Source: Bacteroidia bacterium | GTDB lineage: Bacteria; Bacteroidota; Bacteroidia; Bacteroidales; Dysgonomonadaceae | Assembly (NCBI GenBank): GCA_025999435.1 | Contig: BNXH01000047.1 | Coordinates: 1 to 13,069 of the forward strand | Length of the DNA stretch: 13,069 nt | Direction of reading: 5' to 3' | Shown: one piece after another, positions 6,976 to 13,069 of the stretch | Position numbering within the stretch: position 1 is the stretch's first letter | How the letters are laid out: every line of letters starts with the position of its first letter | The notes under the pieces: model-generated | Told to the model about the DNA's origin: nothing | Seen by the model: only the letters and a program-made list of their open reading frames with translations | Databases searched by the model: none | Position numbers and translations under genes: made by a program

Positions 6976-7083
6976 TCATGAATGGCGATGAACAATAACT
7001 TTATCTTTGATTGACAAGGACTTACCAGATTTCAATTGCTCCAATGCATTGTGTTTAATTTATTCAAAATTAAGCTCTTCCAT
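6976..7083 (-). pseudogene. Relic resembling IS256-family transposase N-terminus
   Basis: Reading the - strand from ATG at 7083 gives MEELNFE, a TAA stop at 7060-7062, then IKHNALEQLKSGKSLSIKD and about eight more residues to a TGA at 6976-6978. From memory, IS256/Mutator transposases of Bacteroidetes begin with an NFEELK-like helix and ALEQLKSGKSLxGKDG, so the match to ALEQLKSGKSL plus KD is strong for so short a piece, and the stop would replace a Gln codon (TAA for CAA). After this the similarity ends and the rest of the transposase is absent. It marks an old insertion beside the AT-rich kinase module. No terminal inverted repeats were identified. Short length is the main doubt. Confidence 0.45.
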
Positions 7084-7141
7084 AAAAAACTATGTTAGCA
7101 AAATAAATATTTAAACTTATTTTTTGCCGACACAGTTTAAT

Positions 7142-7384
7142 TTAGAGTGTCTTTTTAACAGCTTCTCTAACTTTTATAGAAGATAAGATCATTATATCAA
7201 TTTCTTTCTCTTCAATTTGTTGTAAATACTCAATAGCTTCTGCATATTTACTTAGACTCTTTGTGTCAAATGTTTTTGAAGAACAAACTCTTCCATTAGA
7301 GAGTGAGCAGGAGCAACGCCATCGATTTCTTTTTTTTATTACTTTTAAAGCAGGAGACTTTCTATGTTTATATTGTTTATTCAT
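7142..7384 (-). CDS. Small basic Cys-containing protein, partner of the zeta-like kinase
   Basis: The product is 80 residues. The N-terminal 23 residues are strongly basic (many Lys/Arg). Residues 22-39 (WRCSCSLSNGRVCSSKTF) look like a beta hairpin with Cys24, Cys26 and Cys34; a helix (46-62, KYAEAIEYLQQIEEKE) and a further helix end the chain. The pattern W, hairpin, SKTFxTK, then a helix resembles the AP2-like or Arm-type DNA-binding N-domains of tyrosine integrases, but this is pattern resemblance, not proof. It starts 8 bases after the kinase stop, so the two genes are surely one transcript. In this position it could be an antitoxin, a DNA-binding regulator, or unrelated cargo. AT content is as high as in the kinase gene. 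Confidence 0.65.
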   Translation of the reverse strand: MNKQYKHRKSPALKVIKKRNRWRCSCSLSNGRVCSSKTFDTKSLSKYAEAIEYLQQIEEKEIDIMILSSIKVREAVKKTL

Positions 7385-7392
7385 ATAAATAA

Positions 7393-8337
7393 TTATAGTG
7401 GAATTAAATTTTGAACTTCTTTATAATCACTAGCGGGACTACTTTCTCCAAATATATCTGTACATACTGGATTTTGACCTAAAGGAACATTATTCGATAA
7501 AGCACCAAAACTTTTAAATAAATCAGGATATTTGCAACGTAAAAAATAATAGCATAAATGAGAATCATTGCCATATTGATCAAATATAAGACCTAAAGGT
7601 ACATACCTTTTAGTTTCATTAAAACGCTTAATAGCCCTAATTGTTGCATCTCTTTTCGTTAATTCAACAGATATTAAATGTATATCGTAATTATTTTGCT
7701 CCTTTAATGCTTTTGCTAAATTAAAAATTTTTTTTGGACTTTCTCCTATTTTAGGAATAACCATGTTATACCCATTTTCAAGACAACTTTCATATACTGA
7801 TTTAAGTTCACCTCTATTTCCCTGAAAACCAAAAGTGATCTGACTAGATTCTTCGTGAACAATTGTTGCTCCATATATATGAACGTTGAATTCGGGAAGT
7901 TTCCTTTTAGCAAAATCAGAATCTAATATTACAGCTCCATAGTTATCTGCAATCTTAGAAGCAATTGATGATTTGCCAGAAGCAGGTAAACCGATAATAA
8001 TGATAGCTTGTCTATCTGATTTTACTCCAGTCAAAGGAAGGATACCTCCTTTTCCTAAAGATATCTGTTCATCATTTTCTAATCTTTCAGATTCAATCAG
8101 CTCTTTTATTATTTGTTTTCTCAAACGCCAACGAGAATTTTCTTCAAGATATTCATCATTTCTTACTTTTGTAGATGTTAAAGTTTGTGATTCATAATTT
8201 GATTTATTAGCAATGCCAATTTCACCATCTACAATATGAGATACAATATCCTTACATTCTTCATAATCATATTCAAGAACTTGGTTTAGAAAATGTCGAA
8301 CTTGATCTTTATCTGTTAAAGGACGAGAATAAGCCAT
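7393..8337 (-). CDS. Zeta-toxin-family P-loop kinase with N-terminal extension
   Basis: The product is 314 residues. A P-loop kinase domain begins near 108: RQAIIIIGLPASGKSS with Walker A at 116-123, then VILDSDFAKRKLPEF (137-150), matching the zeta toxin's DxDxxKxxxPxF, HEESS at 161-165, and ENGYNMVIPKIG (187-198), corresponding to zeta's GYNLVIEGTG. A helix with Arg/Lys (RAIKRFNETKRYVP) follows as the likely lid and ATP-contact segment. Zeta/PezT toxins phosphorylate UDP-N-acetylglucosamine and block cell-wall synthesis; substrate here is inferred, and the Glu of zeta's IEG motif is Pro-Lys in this protein. Residues 1-107 are a mostly helical, charged extension absent from the basic zeta fold. 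No epsilon/PezA-like gene stands upstream. Base composition is strikingly AT-rich (13 and 17 G+C in two 60-base samples, 7681-7740 and 7561-7620, against 36 in trpA at 6241-6300), suggesting horizontal transfer. Confidence 0.85.
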   Translation of the reverse strand: MAYSRPLTDKDQVRHFLNQVLEYDYEECKDIVSHIVDGEIGIANKSNYESQTLTSTKVRNDEYLEENSRWRLRKQIIKELIESERLENDEQISLGKGGILPLTGVKSDRQAIIIIGLPASGKSSIASKIADNYGAVILDSDFAKRKLPEFNVHIYGATIVHEESSQITFGFQGNRGELKSVYESCLENGYNMVIPKIGESPKKIFNLAKALKEQNNYDIHLISVELTKRDATIRAIKRFNETKRYVPLGLIFDQYGNDSHLCYYFLRCKYPDLFKSFGALSNNVPLGQNPVCTDIFGESSPASDYKEVQNLIPL

Positions 8338-8370
8338 TCTTGTTATTGATAAAACTGAATTTTAAAAATA

Positions 8371-8378
8371 CAAATATA
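8371..8378 (-). promoter_or_regulatory. Candidate -7 box TATATTTG of the kinase module
   Basis: On the - strand this reads TATATTTG, an exact TAnnTTTG match, 33 bases before the kinase ATG, giving a leader of roughly 27 bases. The surroundings are very AT-rich, which raises the chance of a false match; no -33 TTTG is seen. Confidence 0.35.
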
Positions 8379-8511
8379 GAAATTATTTTAACATAATATA
8401 TAGTTAATGAATATTATTTTGATTACATTTCACTCCCGAAAGACAGTGGATGACTCTTACCGAAATAGATATTCTGTGAGAATAGGCGAAAAAGATGGAA
8501 TAAGGGTGTAG

Positions 8512-8543
8512 ACAATGTGCCAATATGCTAATGTGCTGAGGTG
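8512..8543. repeat. Octamer tandem repeat, four units
   Basis: Four 8-base units, ACAATGTG, CCAATATG, CTAATGTG, CTGAGGTG, degenerate towards the right. Similar in style to the 7-base repeats elsewhere in the window but with one base more per period. Confidence 0.6.
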
Positions 8544-8699
8544 AAAAACGAAAAGCCCCTCCAGCCTCCCCATTGCACTATGTTGCGCTACCAATGACAG
8601 ATTTTTATATACTGTTGATAATGAGTGAAATGAAAATATATTCAACATATCAAAAATGTAGTGATTTAGCATTCTGTCATATACACATTGTGCCCAAAA

Positions 8700-8726
8700 G
8701 ATTGGGTTCCGACTCGTAATGACGGT
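8700..8726. repeat. Half copy of the REP-like repeat
   Basis: GATTGGGTTCCGACTCGTAATGACGG shares its last 17-18 bases with 4660-4677 apart from two transitions. It lies 17 bases after the stop of the type IX cargo-like gene (which is read leftwards), where a terminator would be expected. Confidence 0.5.
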
Positions 8727-8743
8727 ACGGTTGCGTTAAAAAC

Positions 8744-9412
8744 TCATCGTTTCCTGAGAATATTTATATCACCGCCTTTCTTGTACTTGATACCATCCGA
8801 ACCTTCAGCCTCGATAACATAGAAATAAACACCGGTGTTTACATATTTACCGTTGTACTTCCCGTCCCAGCCTTTCGCTGGGTCAGTCCACTGGTAAAGC
8901 TTCGTACCCCAACGGTTGAAGATCGTACACTTGAATTTGACCAGGGATTTGTATGCCACTCTGAACTCTGCATTAGAGCCAGATGGATTGCCCGGAGAAA
9001 AGTAGTTAGGCACATCGAGATCAGATTCGGTTACTTTCACAGATACGCTTGTCGTATCCACACAAATAGAGTTACGGTCGGCTACTTCGAGTTTCACAAC
9101 AAAATCACCCGATTGCCCGAATGTATATCTGATATCCTTATCCGTATAGCGGGCAACCGGATTTTCCATATCCTTTTTATTGTAAATAAACCACGTGTAA
9201 TATGCGGTCACAGGTTCGTTGGAATATCCGTAAAAATTGATAATAACCGGGGCTGAACCTACAATCGAGCCATTTTCTTCGATTCTCATCTCGTTGGGAG
9301 CGTTCCTTAACTCTTTCTCGGCTACAATATGCGCTTCGCAAGTAACAGCCATTTGCGCCTGCATCGAAACAGTCAGAAGAGATATAAACAATAATACCGG
9401 TAGTTTTTTCAT
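8744..9412 (-). CDS. Small secreted protein with gliding/type IX (type B) C-terminal domain
   Basis: The product is 222 residues. A signal peptide (MKKLPVLLFISLLTVSMQAQ, cleavage near 18-20) sends it to the periplasm by Sec. Residues about 53-128 resemble a PKD-like beta sandwich (YYTWFIYNK, YTFGQSGDFVVKLEVAD, then a Thr/Ser/Val strand). Residues 133-222 match the gliding motility-associated C-terminal (CHU_C, type B sorting) domain: VPNYFSPGNPSGSNAEF, FNRWGTKLY, GWDGKYNGKYVNTGVYFYVIEAE. This domain targets proteins through the type IX secretion system to the surface. Such domains usually end much larger proteins; here the cargo is one PKD-like module, so it may be a small surface adhesin or accessory. 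It follows the serine palmitoyltransferase gene on the same strand after a terminator, so it is probably transcribed separately. Five heptamer repeats stand directly before its ATG. Confidence 0.88.
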   Translation of the reverse strand: MKKLPVLLFISLLTVSMQAQMAVTCEAHIVAEKELRNAPNEMRIEENGSIVGSAPVIINFYGYSNEPVTAYYTWFIYNKKDMENPVARYTDKDIRYTFGQSGDFVVKLEVADRNSICVDTTSVSVKVTESDLDVPNYFSPGNPSGSNAEFRVAYKSLVKFKCTIFNRWGTKLYQWTDPAKGWDGKYNGKYVNTGVYFYVIEAEGSDGIKYKKGGDINILRKR

Positions 9413-9418
9413 TTTAGA

Positions 9419-9453
9419 AGCTATTAGCTATTAGCCGTTAGCCAATAGCTGGT
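9419..9453. repeat. Heptamer tandem repeat, five AGCYRNT-like units
   Basis: Units AGCTATT, AGCTATT, AGCCGTT, AGCCAAT, AGCTGGT end six bases before the ATG of the type IX cargo-like gene (read leftwards). A weaker echo (AAGCTAAAGGCTAAAA) lies at 9468-9483. The array occupies what must be the 5' leader of that gene. Confidence 0.65.
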
Positions 9454-9494
9454 TTCCAATACTTAGAAAGCTAAAGGCTAAAATCAAAATAAAC

Positions 9495-9524
9495 AACCCT
9501 CTATCTTTTAACGGACAGAGGGTT
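9495..9524 (-). terminator. Intrinsic terminator after the serine palmitoyltransferase gene
   Basis: Arms 9495-9505 and 9514-9524 pair over 11 positions around an 8-base loop. On the - strand every position pairs (one G-U), and the hairpin is followed by GTTTATTTTG, a T-rich tail. On the + strand the same position is an A-C mismatch. It therefore fits a terminator for the gene ending at 9564, 39 bases upstream. Confidence 0.75.
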
Positions 9525-9563
9525 CTCTTATTATTTTATATCGAAAGTATTATATCCGCTTTC

Positions 9564-10769
9564 TTATTGGTTGGCACCGAGGGCAACGCCCACTTTCTTA
9601 AATACTCTTTCTATTCTTTCCAAAGCAATATCGATTTGCTCTTTTGTATTCGTTGCCATCAATGAGAACCTGATCAGCGTATCGGCAGGAGCTACAGCCG
9701 GTGAAACAACCGGATTGACGAAAACACCTTCTTCGAACAACATTTTGGTGATCATGAATGTTTTCTCATTATCTCTGATAAACAACGGAATAATCGGGGT
9801 AGAAGTATGACCGATTTCGAAGCCCCGGCTACGGAATCCTTCCAATGCATAGTGGGTAATATCCCACAGATGCTGAATCCTTTCAGGCTCAGACTGTATG
9901 ATATCCAACGCGGCGCTGGCAGCAGCTGTAGCGGAAGGCGTCGCACTGGCGGTAAATATATATGCACGTGAGTTGTGGCGAAGATAATCGAGAATAGTTT
10001 CATTTCCTGCAATAAATCCGCCGATAGAAGCCAACGACTTACTGAATGTACCCATAATGAGTTCTACATCATCAACAAGACCGCATTGGTCTACAAGCCC
10101 CTTACCACTAAAGTCTTTACCAAAAACGCCTAAGCTGTGTGCTTCGTCGACCATAACGCTGGCATTGTATTGTTTTGCCAGACGTACTATTTCCGGGAGA
10201 TTCGCCACATCGCCTTCCATACTGAATACACCGTCGACAACGATAAGCTTCACCTTGTCCGGCTCGCATTTCTGCAATTGCTTTTCAAGAGAATCCATAT
10301 CATTATGGCGGAACTTCAACTTTGTTGAAAACGAAACCCTGGCGCCTTCAATGATTGAAGCATGATCCAACTCATCCCATATGATATAATCTTCACGACC
10401 TGTTATGCAGGACAAAACACCTTCGTTGACGCCAAACCCCGTAGAATAGACAATAGCATCTTCTTTACCTACAAATTTCGCCAGTTTTTTCTCCAGCTCC
10501 ACATGTATATCAAGTGTTCCGTTCAGGAAACGTGATCCGGCCATTCCCGTACCATATTTCTTTACGGCATTGATGGCTGCTTCTTTTACTTTGGGATGAT
10601 TAGTCAGCCCCAGATAGGCATTAGAGCCAAACATCAGTACTTTTTTACCATTGATGACTACTTCCGTGTCCTGATCGCTCTGGATTTGTCTAAAGTAAGG
10701 GTAAATTCCGGCGGCGCGCGTTAATCTTGCCGCGTCGAACCGATATAACTTATCAGTTAATAAACTCAT
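9564..10769 (-). CDS. spt: Serine palmitoyltransferase (alpha-oxoamine synthase family)
   Basis: This PLP enzyme is expected to condense L-serine with a fatty acyl-CoA to 3-ketosphinganine, the first step of sphingolipid synthesis, in the cytoplasm or at the membrane face. With the ATG at 10769 it has 401 residues, as is usual. Seen: AGIYPYFR near the N-terminus, FGSNAYLGLTNHP, DELDHASI with the ring-stacking His136, VDEAHSLG with Asp208 and His211 contacting PLP, and GTFSKSLASIGG with Lys244 forming the internal aldimine. The TFSKSxASxGG form points to serine palmitoyltransferase rather than to Kbl or BioF, which have TLGKAxGxxGG. A TTG two codons earlier (10775) could also start translation; ATG is preferred since MSLLxxKL fits the family N-terminus. 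Upstream lies a candidate promoter, downstream a good terminator, so it looks monocistronic. A different amino-acid or acyl substrate remains possible. Confidence 0.9.
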   Translation of the reverse strand: MSLLTDKLYRFDAARLTRAAGIYPYFRQIQSDQDTEVVINGKKVLMFGSNAYLGLTNHPKVKEAAINAVKKYGTGMAGSRFLNGTLDIHVELEKKLAKFVGKEDAIVYSTGFGVNEGVLSCITGREDYIIWDELDHASIIEGARVSFSTKLKFRHNDMDSLEKQLQKCEPDKVKLIVVDGVFSMEGDVANLPEIVRLAKQYNASVMVDEAHSLGVFGKDFSGKGLVDQCGLVDDVELIMGTFSKSLASIGGFIAGNETILDYLRHNSRAYIFTASATPSATAAASAALDIIQSEPERIQHLWDITHYALEGFRSRGFEIGHTSTPIIPLFIRDNEKTFMITKMLFEEGVFVNPVVSPAVAPADTLIRFSLMATNTKEQIDIALERIERVFKKVGVALGANQ

Positions 10770-10846
10770 ATTCAATATTACAACAAATATCTATTACTAT
10801 AATTGCTACCTGTCAGTTTTGGATTCTACTCACAAATCGCAGGCTG

Positions 10847-10854
10847 CAAAAATA
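10847..10854 (-). promoter_or_regulatory. Candidate -7 box TATTTTTG of spt
   Basis: On the - strand TATTTTTG matches TAnnTTTG and predicts a leader of about 70 bases before the spt ATG. No clear -33 TTTG. Confidence 0.4.
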
Positions 10855-10958
10855 GCTAAAAAAAATCATAAAGAAGAGGTTTTGATATAAAATTTTAAAA
10901 AAGGATAATTTAAGACAATCTTATATTAATTCTAGCCGCAGTATATTGCTTTTTTTCT

Positions 10959-10966
10959 TAATTTTG
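10959..10966 (+). promoter_or_regulatory. Candidate -7 box TAATTTTG of the LytM-like gene and dxr
   Basis: An exact TAnnTTTG match 71 bases before the ATG at 11038. With the spt box on the other strand, it makes the 10776-11037 gap a divergent promoter region. No -33 TTTG at the expected spacing. Confidence 0.4.
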
Positions 10967-11037
10967 TGGTTTGGTCTGATATATTGTCAATTATACAAAA
11001 TATTAGTCTGAACAGAGAAAGAAAGACCAAAAACTGA

Positions 11038-11916
11038 ATGGCAAAAAAGAAAAACAAACATAATTTCTGGAAGCGGTTACACTTCAAATACCGTCTTTCG
11101 GTAATGAACGAAAATACATTGGAAGAAGTATGGAAGATAAATGCTTCCATGTTTTCGGGCGCCATGTTGCTTCTCGTTTTTGCCGGCTTTCTTATTACCG
11201 TGACATCCATTATCATTATTGCCACACCCATCCGTTACTACCTGCCGGGGTATCTCGACGCCGAGATACGTGAAAAGGCTATCAGGATGTCTTTCAGGGC
11301 AGACTCGTTGCAAGAACAAATTGACAATCAGAATATATACATAAACAACATGCGGGGTGTATTTGCCGGAAGAATACTGAATATAGATTCGGTAAAGACG
11401 ACAATGGTAGATACCGTATCCATTCCGGATACCGATCCGTCACTTCAGAAATCGAAAGCCGAACGCGAGTTTGTACAACGGTACGAAGAAGAAGAAAAAT
11501 ATAACCTGTCTGTTCTTCCGGCGTCGGTTACCGGCTCTGCCGAAAGCTTCATTTTTTACAAGCCGGTGAATGGCTCTATTGTCAGTAAATTCAATCCTTA
11601 CAACGGGCAACATGGTTTAATCCTTAAAGTTTTATCGAAAGAAACCGTTCAATCCGTCATGGCCGGCACTGTACTGTCTGCCGGTTATGACATCAACGGC
11701 GGATACACAATTCAGATACAGCACAAAAACGGGTATGTTTCAGTGTATACAGGTAATACCATGCTATTGAAACAGACAGGAGACAAAGTGCGGACAGGTG
11801 AAGCTATAGCTGTCGCAGGAAGCGATAAAGATAAAAATGCCGCGACATTCGCAGGATTTGAGCTTTGGTACAAAGGAAGCCCTGTAAATCCGGAAGACTT
11901 TATCCTGTTTAAATAA
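11038..11916 (+). CDS. Membrane-anchored LytM/M23-like protein, zinc ligands lost
   Basis: The product is 292 residues. A basic N-terminus (MAKKKNKHNFWKRL) precedes one membrane segment at about 40-63, so the rest is periplasmic. Residues about 73-105 and 137-155 are helical and charged (coiled-coil-like spacer), and 170-292 form a LytM/peptidase M23 fold: FYKPVNGSIVSKFNPYNGQHG, GTVLSAGYDINGGYTIQIQHKNG, VRTGEAIAVAG, FELWYKGSPVNPEDFI. Active M23 enzymes carry HxGxD and HxH zinc ligands; here the first reads QHGLI, the Tyr-x-His-Leu element is YTGN, and the last His of HFExW is Gly (GFELW). It should therefore be catalytically dead, perhaps a scaffold or regulator of cell-wall hydrolases, as EnvC is for amidases. 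It ends 15 bases before dxr and is probably cotranscribed with it. Confidence 0.88.
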   Translation: MAKKKNKHNFWKRLHFKYRLSVMNENTLEEVWKINASMFSGAMLLLVFAGFLITVTSIIIIATPIRYYLPGYLDAEIREKAIRMSFRADSLQEQIDNQNIYINNMRGVFAGRILNIDSVKTTMVDTVSIPDTDPSLQKSKAEREFVQRYEEEEKYNLSVLPASVTGSAESFIFYKPVNGSIVSKFNPYNGQHGLILKVLSKETVQSVMAGTVLSAGYDINGGYTIQIQHKNGYVSVYTGNTMLLKQTGDKVRTGEAIAVAGSDKDKNAATFAGFELWYKGSPVNPEDFILFK

Positions 11917-11931
11917 AAATTACCGGATAAC

Positions 11932-13069
11932 ATGAAACGAAATATTGCAATACTTGGTTCAACGGGCTCCATCGGCACACAAGCGCTGGATGTGGTGCGC
12001 GAACATCCCGGACAATTCGAAATATATGCGCTTACTGCAAACAACAACATAGACCTGCTCATAAAACAGGCCAGGGAGTTCCAGCCCGAAGTTGTGGTTA
12101 TTGCATGCGAAGAAAAATACAACCGGCTGAAAGAAGCCTTACACGACCTACCCATAAAAGTATGGGCGGGAAGTGATGCCATTGCACAGGTGGTAGAAAG
12201 CCAACCGATAGACATGGTACTCACGGCCATGGTGGGCTATTCGGGATTGAAACCAACCATAAATGCCATAAAAGCAGGGAAAGCGATTGCTTTGGCAAAT
12301 AAAGAAACGCTGGTAGTAGCAGGCGAGTTGATAACAAGCCTTGCCCTGGAAAATAAAGTTCCCATTTTGCCTGTCGATTCCGAGCATTCTGCGATCTTTC
12401 AATGCCTCAACGGAGAGCGTTCCCCCATCGAAAAAATCATCCTTACGGCATCAGGCGGCCCGTTCCGCAATCACTCTATGGAGCAGCTCCGAAAAGTAAC
12501 AAAGAAAGAGGCTCTGAAACATCCTAACTGGGATATGGGCGCAAAGGTTACGATAGACTCTGCCTCGTTGATGAACAAAGGACTGGAGATGATAGAGGCT
12601 AAATGGCTGTTCGATGTCAATCCCGATCAAATAGAAGTTGTGGTTCATCCGCAATCGATCATACATTCAATGGTGCAATTCGAGGACTCGTCGATCATCG
12701 CTCAACTGGGATTGCCCGACATGCACCTGCCCATACAGTACGCGCTGGGCTACCCTGCACGCCTGAAATCGAACTTCGAACGTCTCGATTTCTTCAAGCT
12801 GAAAACGATGACTTTCGAAGAACCGGACACCAAACGTTTCCGCAACTTGTCTTTTGCTTTCGAAGCGGCAAGAGCAAAAGGAAATATGCCTTGCGCCATG
12901 AACGCAGCCAACGAAATAGCCGTAGCCGCCTTCCTGCAAGACAAGATAGGATTCCTTGAAATGAGTGACGTGATTGAAAAAACAATGCAAAAAACAGCTT
13001 TCGTACAGGTTCCGGCATACGACGATTATGTACAAACCGATATCGAAGCCCGCAGTATAGCACAGGAAT
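11932..13069 (+). CDS. dxr: 1-deoxy-D-xylulose-5-phosphate reductoisomerase Dxr, 3' end cut by the window
   Basis: It rearranges and reduces 1-deoxy-D-xylulose 5-phosphate to 2-C-methyl-D-erythritol 4-phosphate with NADPH, the first committed step of the non-mevalonate isoprenoid pathway. The frame is open from the ATG at 11932 to the window end: 379 codons, no stop. Features: NADPH-binding GSTGSIG at 9-15, LANKETLV near 121-128, metal-binding Asp149 and Glu151 in PVDSEHSA, TASGGPFR, and NWDMGAKVTIDSASLMNKGLE (199-219) with the third metal ligand Glu219, followed by HPQSIIHSMVQF and the C-terminal helical domain with NAANEIAVAAF. E. coli Dxr has 398 residues; Bacteroidetes versions are slightly shorter, so only a few residues should be missing. 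Fifteen bases separate it from the LytM-like gene. Confidence 0.97.
   Translation, partial: MKRNIAILGSTGSIGTQALDVVREHPGQFEIYALTANNNIDLLIKQAREFQPEVVVIACEEKYNRLKEALHDLPIKVWAGSDAIAQVVESQPIDMVLTAMVGYSGLKPTINAIKAGKAIALANKETLVVAGELITSLALENKVPILPVDSEHSAIFQCLNGERSPIEKIILTASGGPFRNHSMEQLRKVTKKEALKHPNWDMGAKVTIDSASLMNKGLEMIEAKWLFDVNPDQIEVVVHPQSIIHSMVQFEDSSIIAQLGLPDMHLPIQYALGYPARLKSNFERLDFFKLKTMTFEEPDTKRFRNLSFAFEAARAKGNMPCAMNAANEIAVAAFLQDKIGFLEMSDVIEKTMQKTAFVQVPAYDDYVQTDIEARSIAQE

Larger units (their letters stand above)
8338..8743. other. Gene-free region with repeats
   Basis: This 406-base stretch holds the kinase promoter candidate, then AT-rich DNA to about 8430 where base composition changes, the octamer repeat at 8512-8543, a C-rich patch (AAGCCCCTCCAGCCTCCCC, 8553-8571) of a kind often seen between Bacteroidetes genes, and a REP-like half copy at 8700-8726. 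A 71-codon open frame on the - strand (8457-8672) runs through the repeats and is not believed to be a gene. Confidence 0.6.

Noticed and set aside
6870..7141. Possible trpA terminator or transcription attenuator
   Set aside because: Only weak AT-rich or short hairpins (such as AGAG/CTCT near 6875-6888) are present and none has a proper GC stem followed by a T-tract.
7142..8337. CRISPR or retron-like structure in the AT-rich island
   Set aside because: No regularly spaced direct repeats, no reverse transcriptase or Cas-like protein, and no structured RNA stem were seen.
8457..8672. 71-codon open frame on the - strand
   Set aside because: It spans the octamer repeat and a C-rich patch; the peptide reads as translated repeat DNA with no domain features.
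11712..12230. 172-codon open frame on the - strand antisense to the LytM-like gene and dxr
   Set aside because: It is rich in Ser, Met and Cys, as antisense shadows are, and overlaps two well-supported genes.

Overview
The window reads as chromosome of a Bacteroidota bacterium, most likely order Bacteroidales; a Dysgonomonas-like genus is a guess I cannot test. Evidence: a serine palmitoyltransferase-type enzyme of the sphingolipid-making Bacteroidetes, a protein ending in a gliding-motility/type IX secretion (type B) C-terminal domain, candidate promoters with the Bacteroidetes -7 box TAnnTTTG, almost no Shine-Dalgarno sequences, and many short intergenic repeats of the kind common in this phylum.

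Left part (1-6869, all + strand): an unrecognised Tyr/Asp-rich protein, then tryptophan genes in the order trpD ... trpC-trpF-trpA. Three genes with no obvious tryptophan role stand between trpD and trpC: a flavodoxin-fold NAD(P)H:quinone oxidoreductase, a small protein with a soluble N-terminus and three membrane segments, and a YbjJ-like MFS transporter. trpC, trpF and trpA overlap (4 and 29 bases) and are surely cotranslated. trpD and trpC have the same 12-base leader AACTTATAGAAA at the same distance from their start codons, and both leaders lie just behind palindromic repeat material.

Middle (about 6870-8743): an AT-rich island with a different base composition from its neighbours. On the - strand it carries a zeta-toxin-type P-loop kinase with an extra N-terminal region of about 105 residues and, 8 bases downstream, an 80-residue basic, Cys-containing partner. 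Next to them lies a short relic that looks like the N-terminus of an IS256/Mutator-family transposase with an in-frame stop. No epsilon-type antitoxin gene is visible. This is the best candidate in the window for an undescribed accessory (toxin-antitoxin or defence-like) system.

Right part (8744-13069): on the - strand, a small secreted type IX cargo-like protein and, upstream of it, the serine palmitoyltransferase gene, separated by a terminator whose stem is better paired on the - strand. Divergently on the + strand are a membrane-anchored LytM/M23-like protein that has lost its zinc ligands and dxr (non-mevalonate isoprenoid pathway), which runs off the window end just short of its expected C-terminus.

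Intergenic DNA is rich in two repeat classes: short tandem repeats with 7- or 8-base period at four sites, and palindromic or half-palindromic REP-like elements at five sites.
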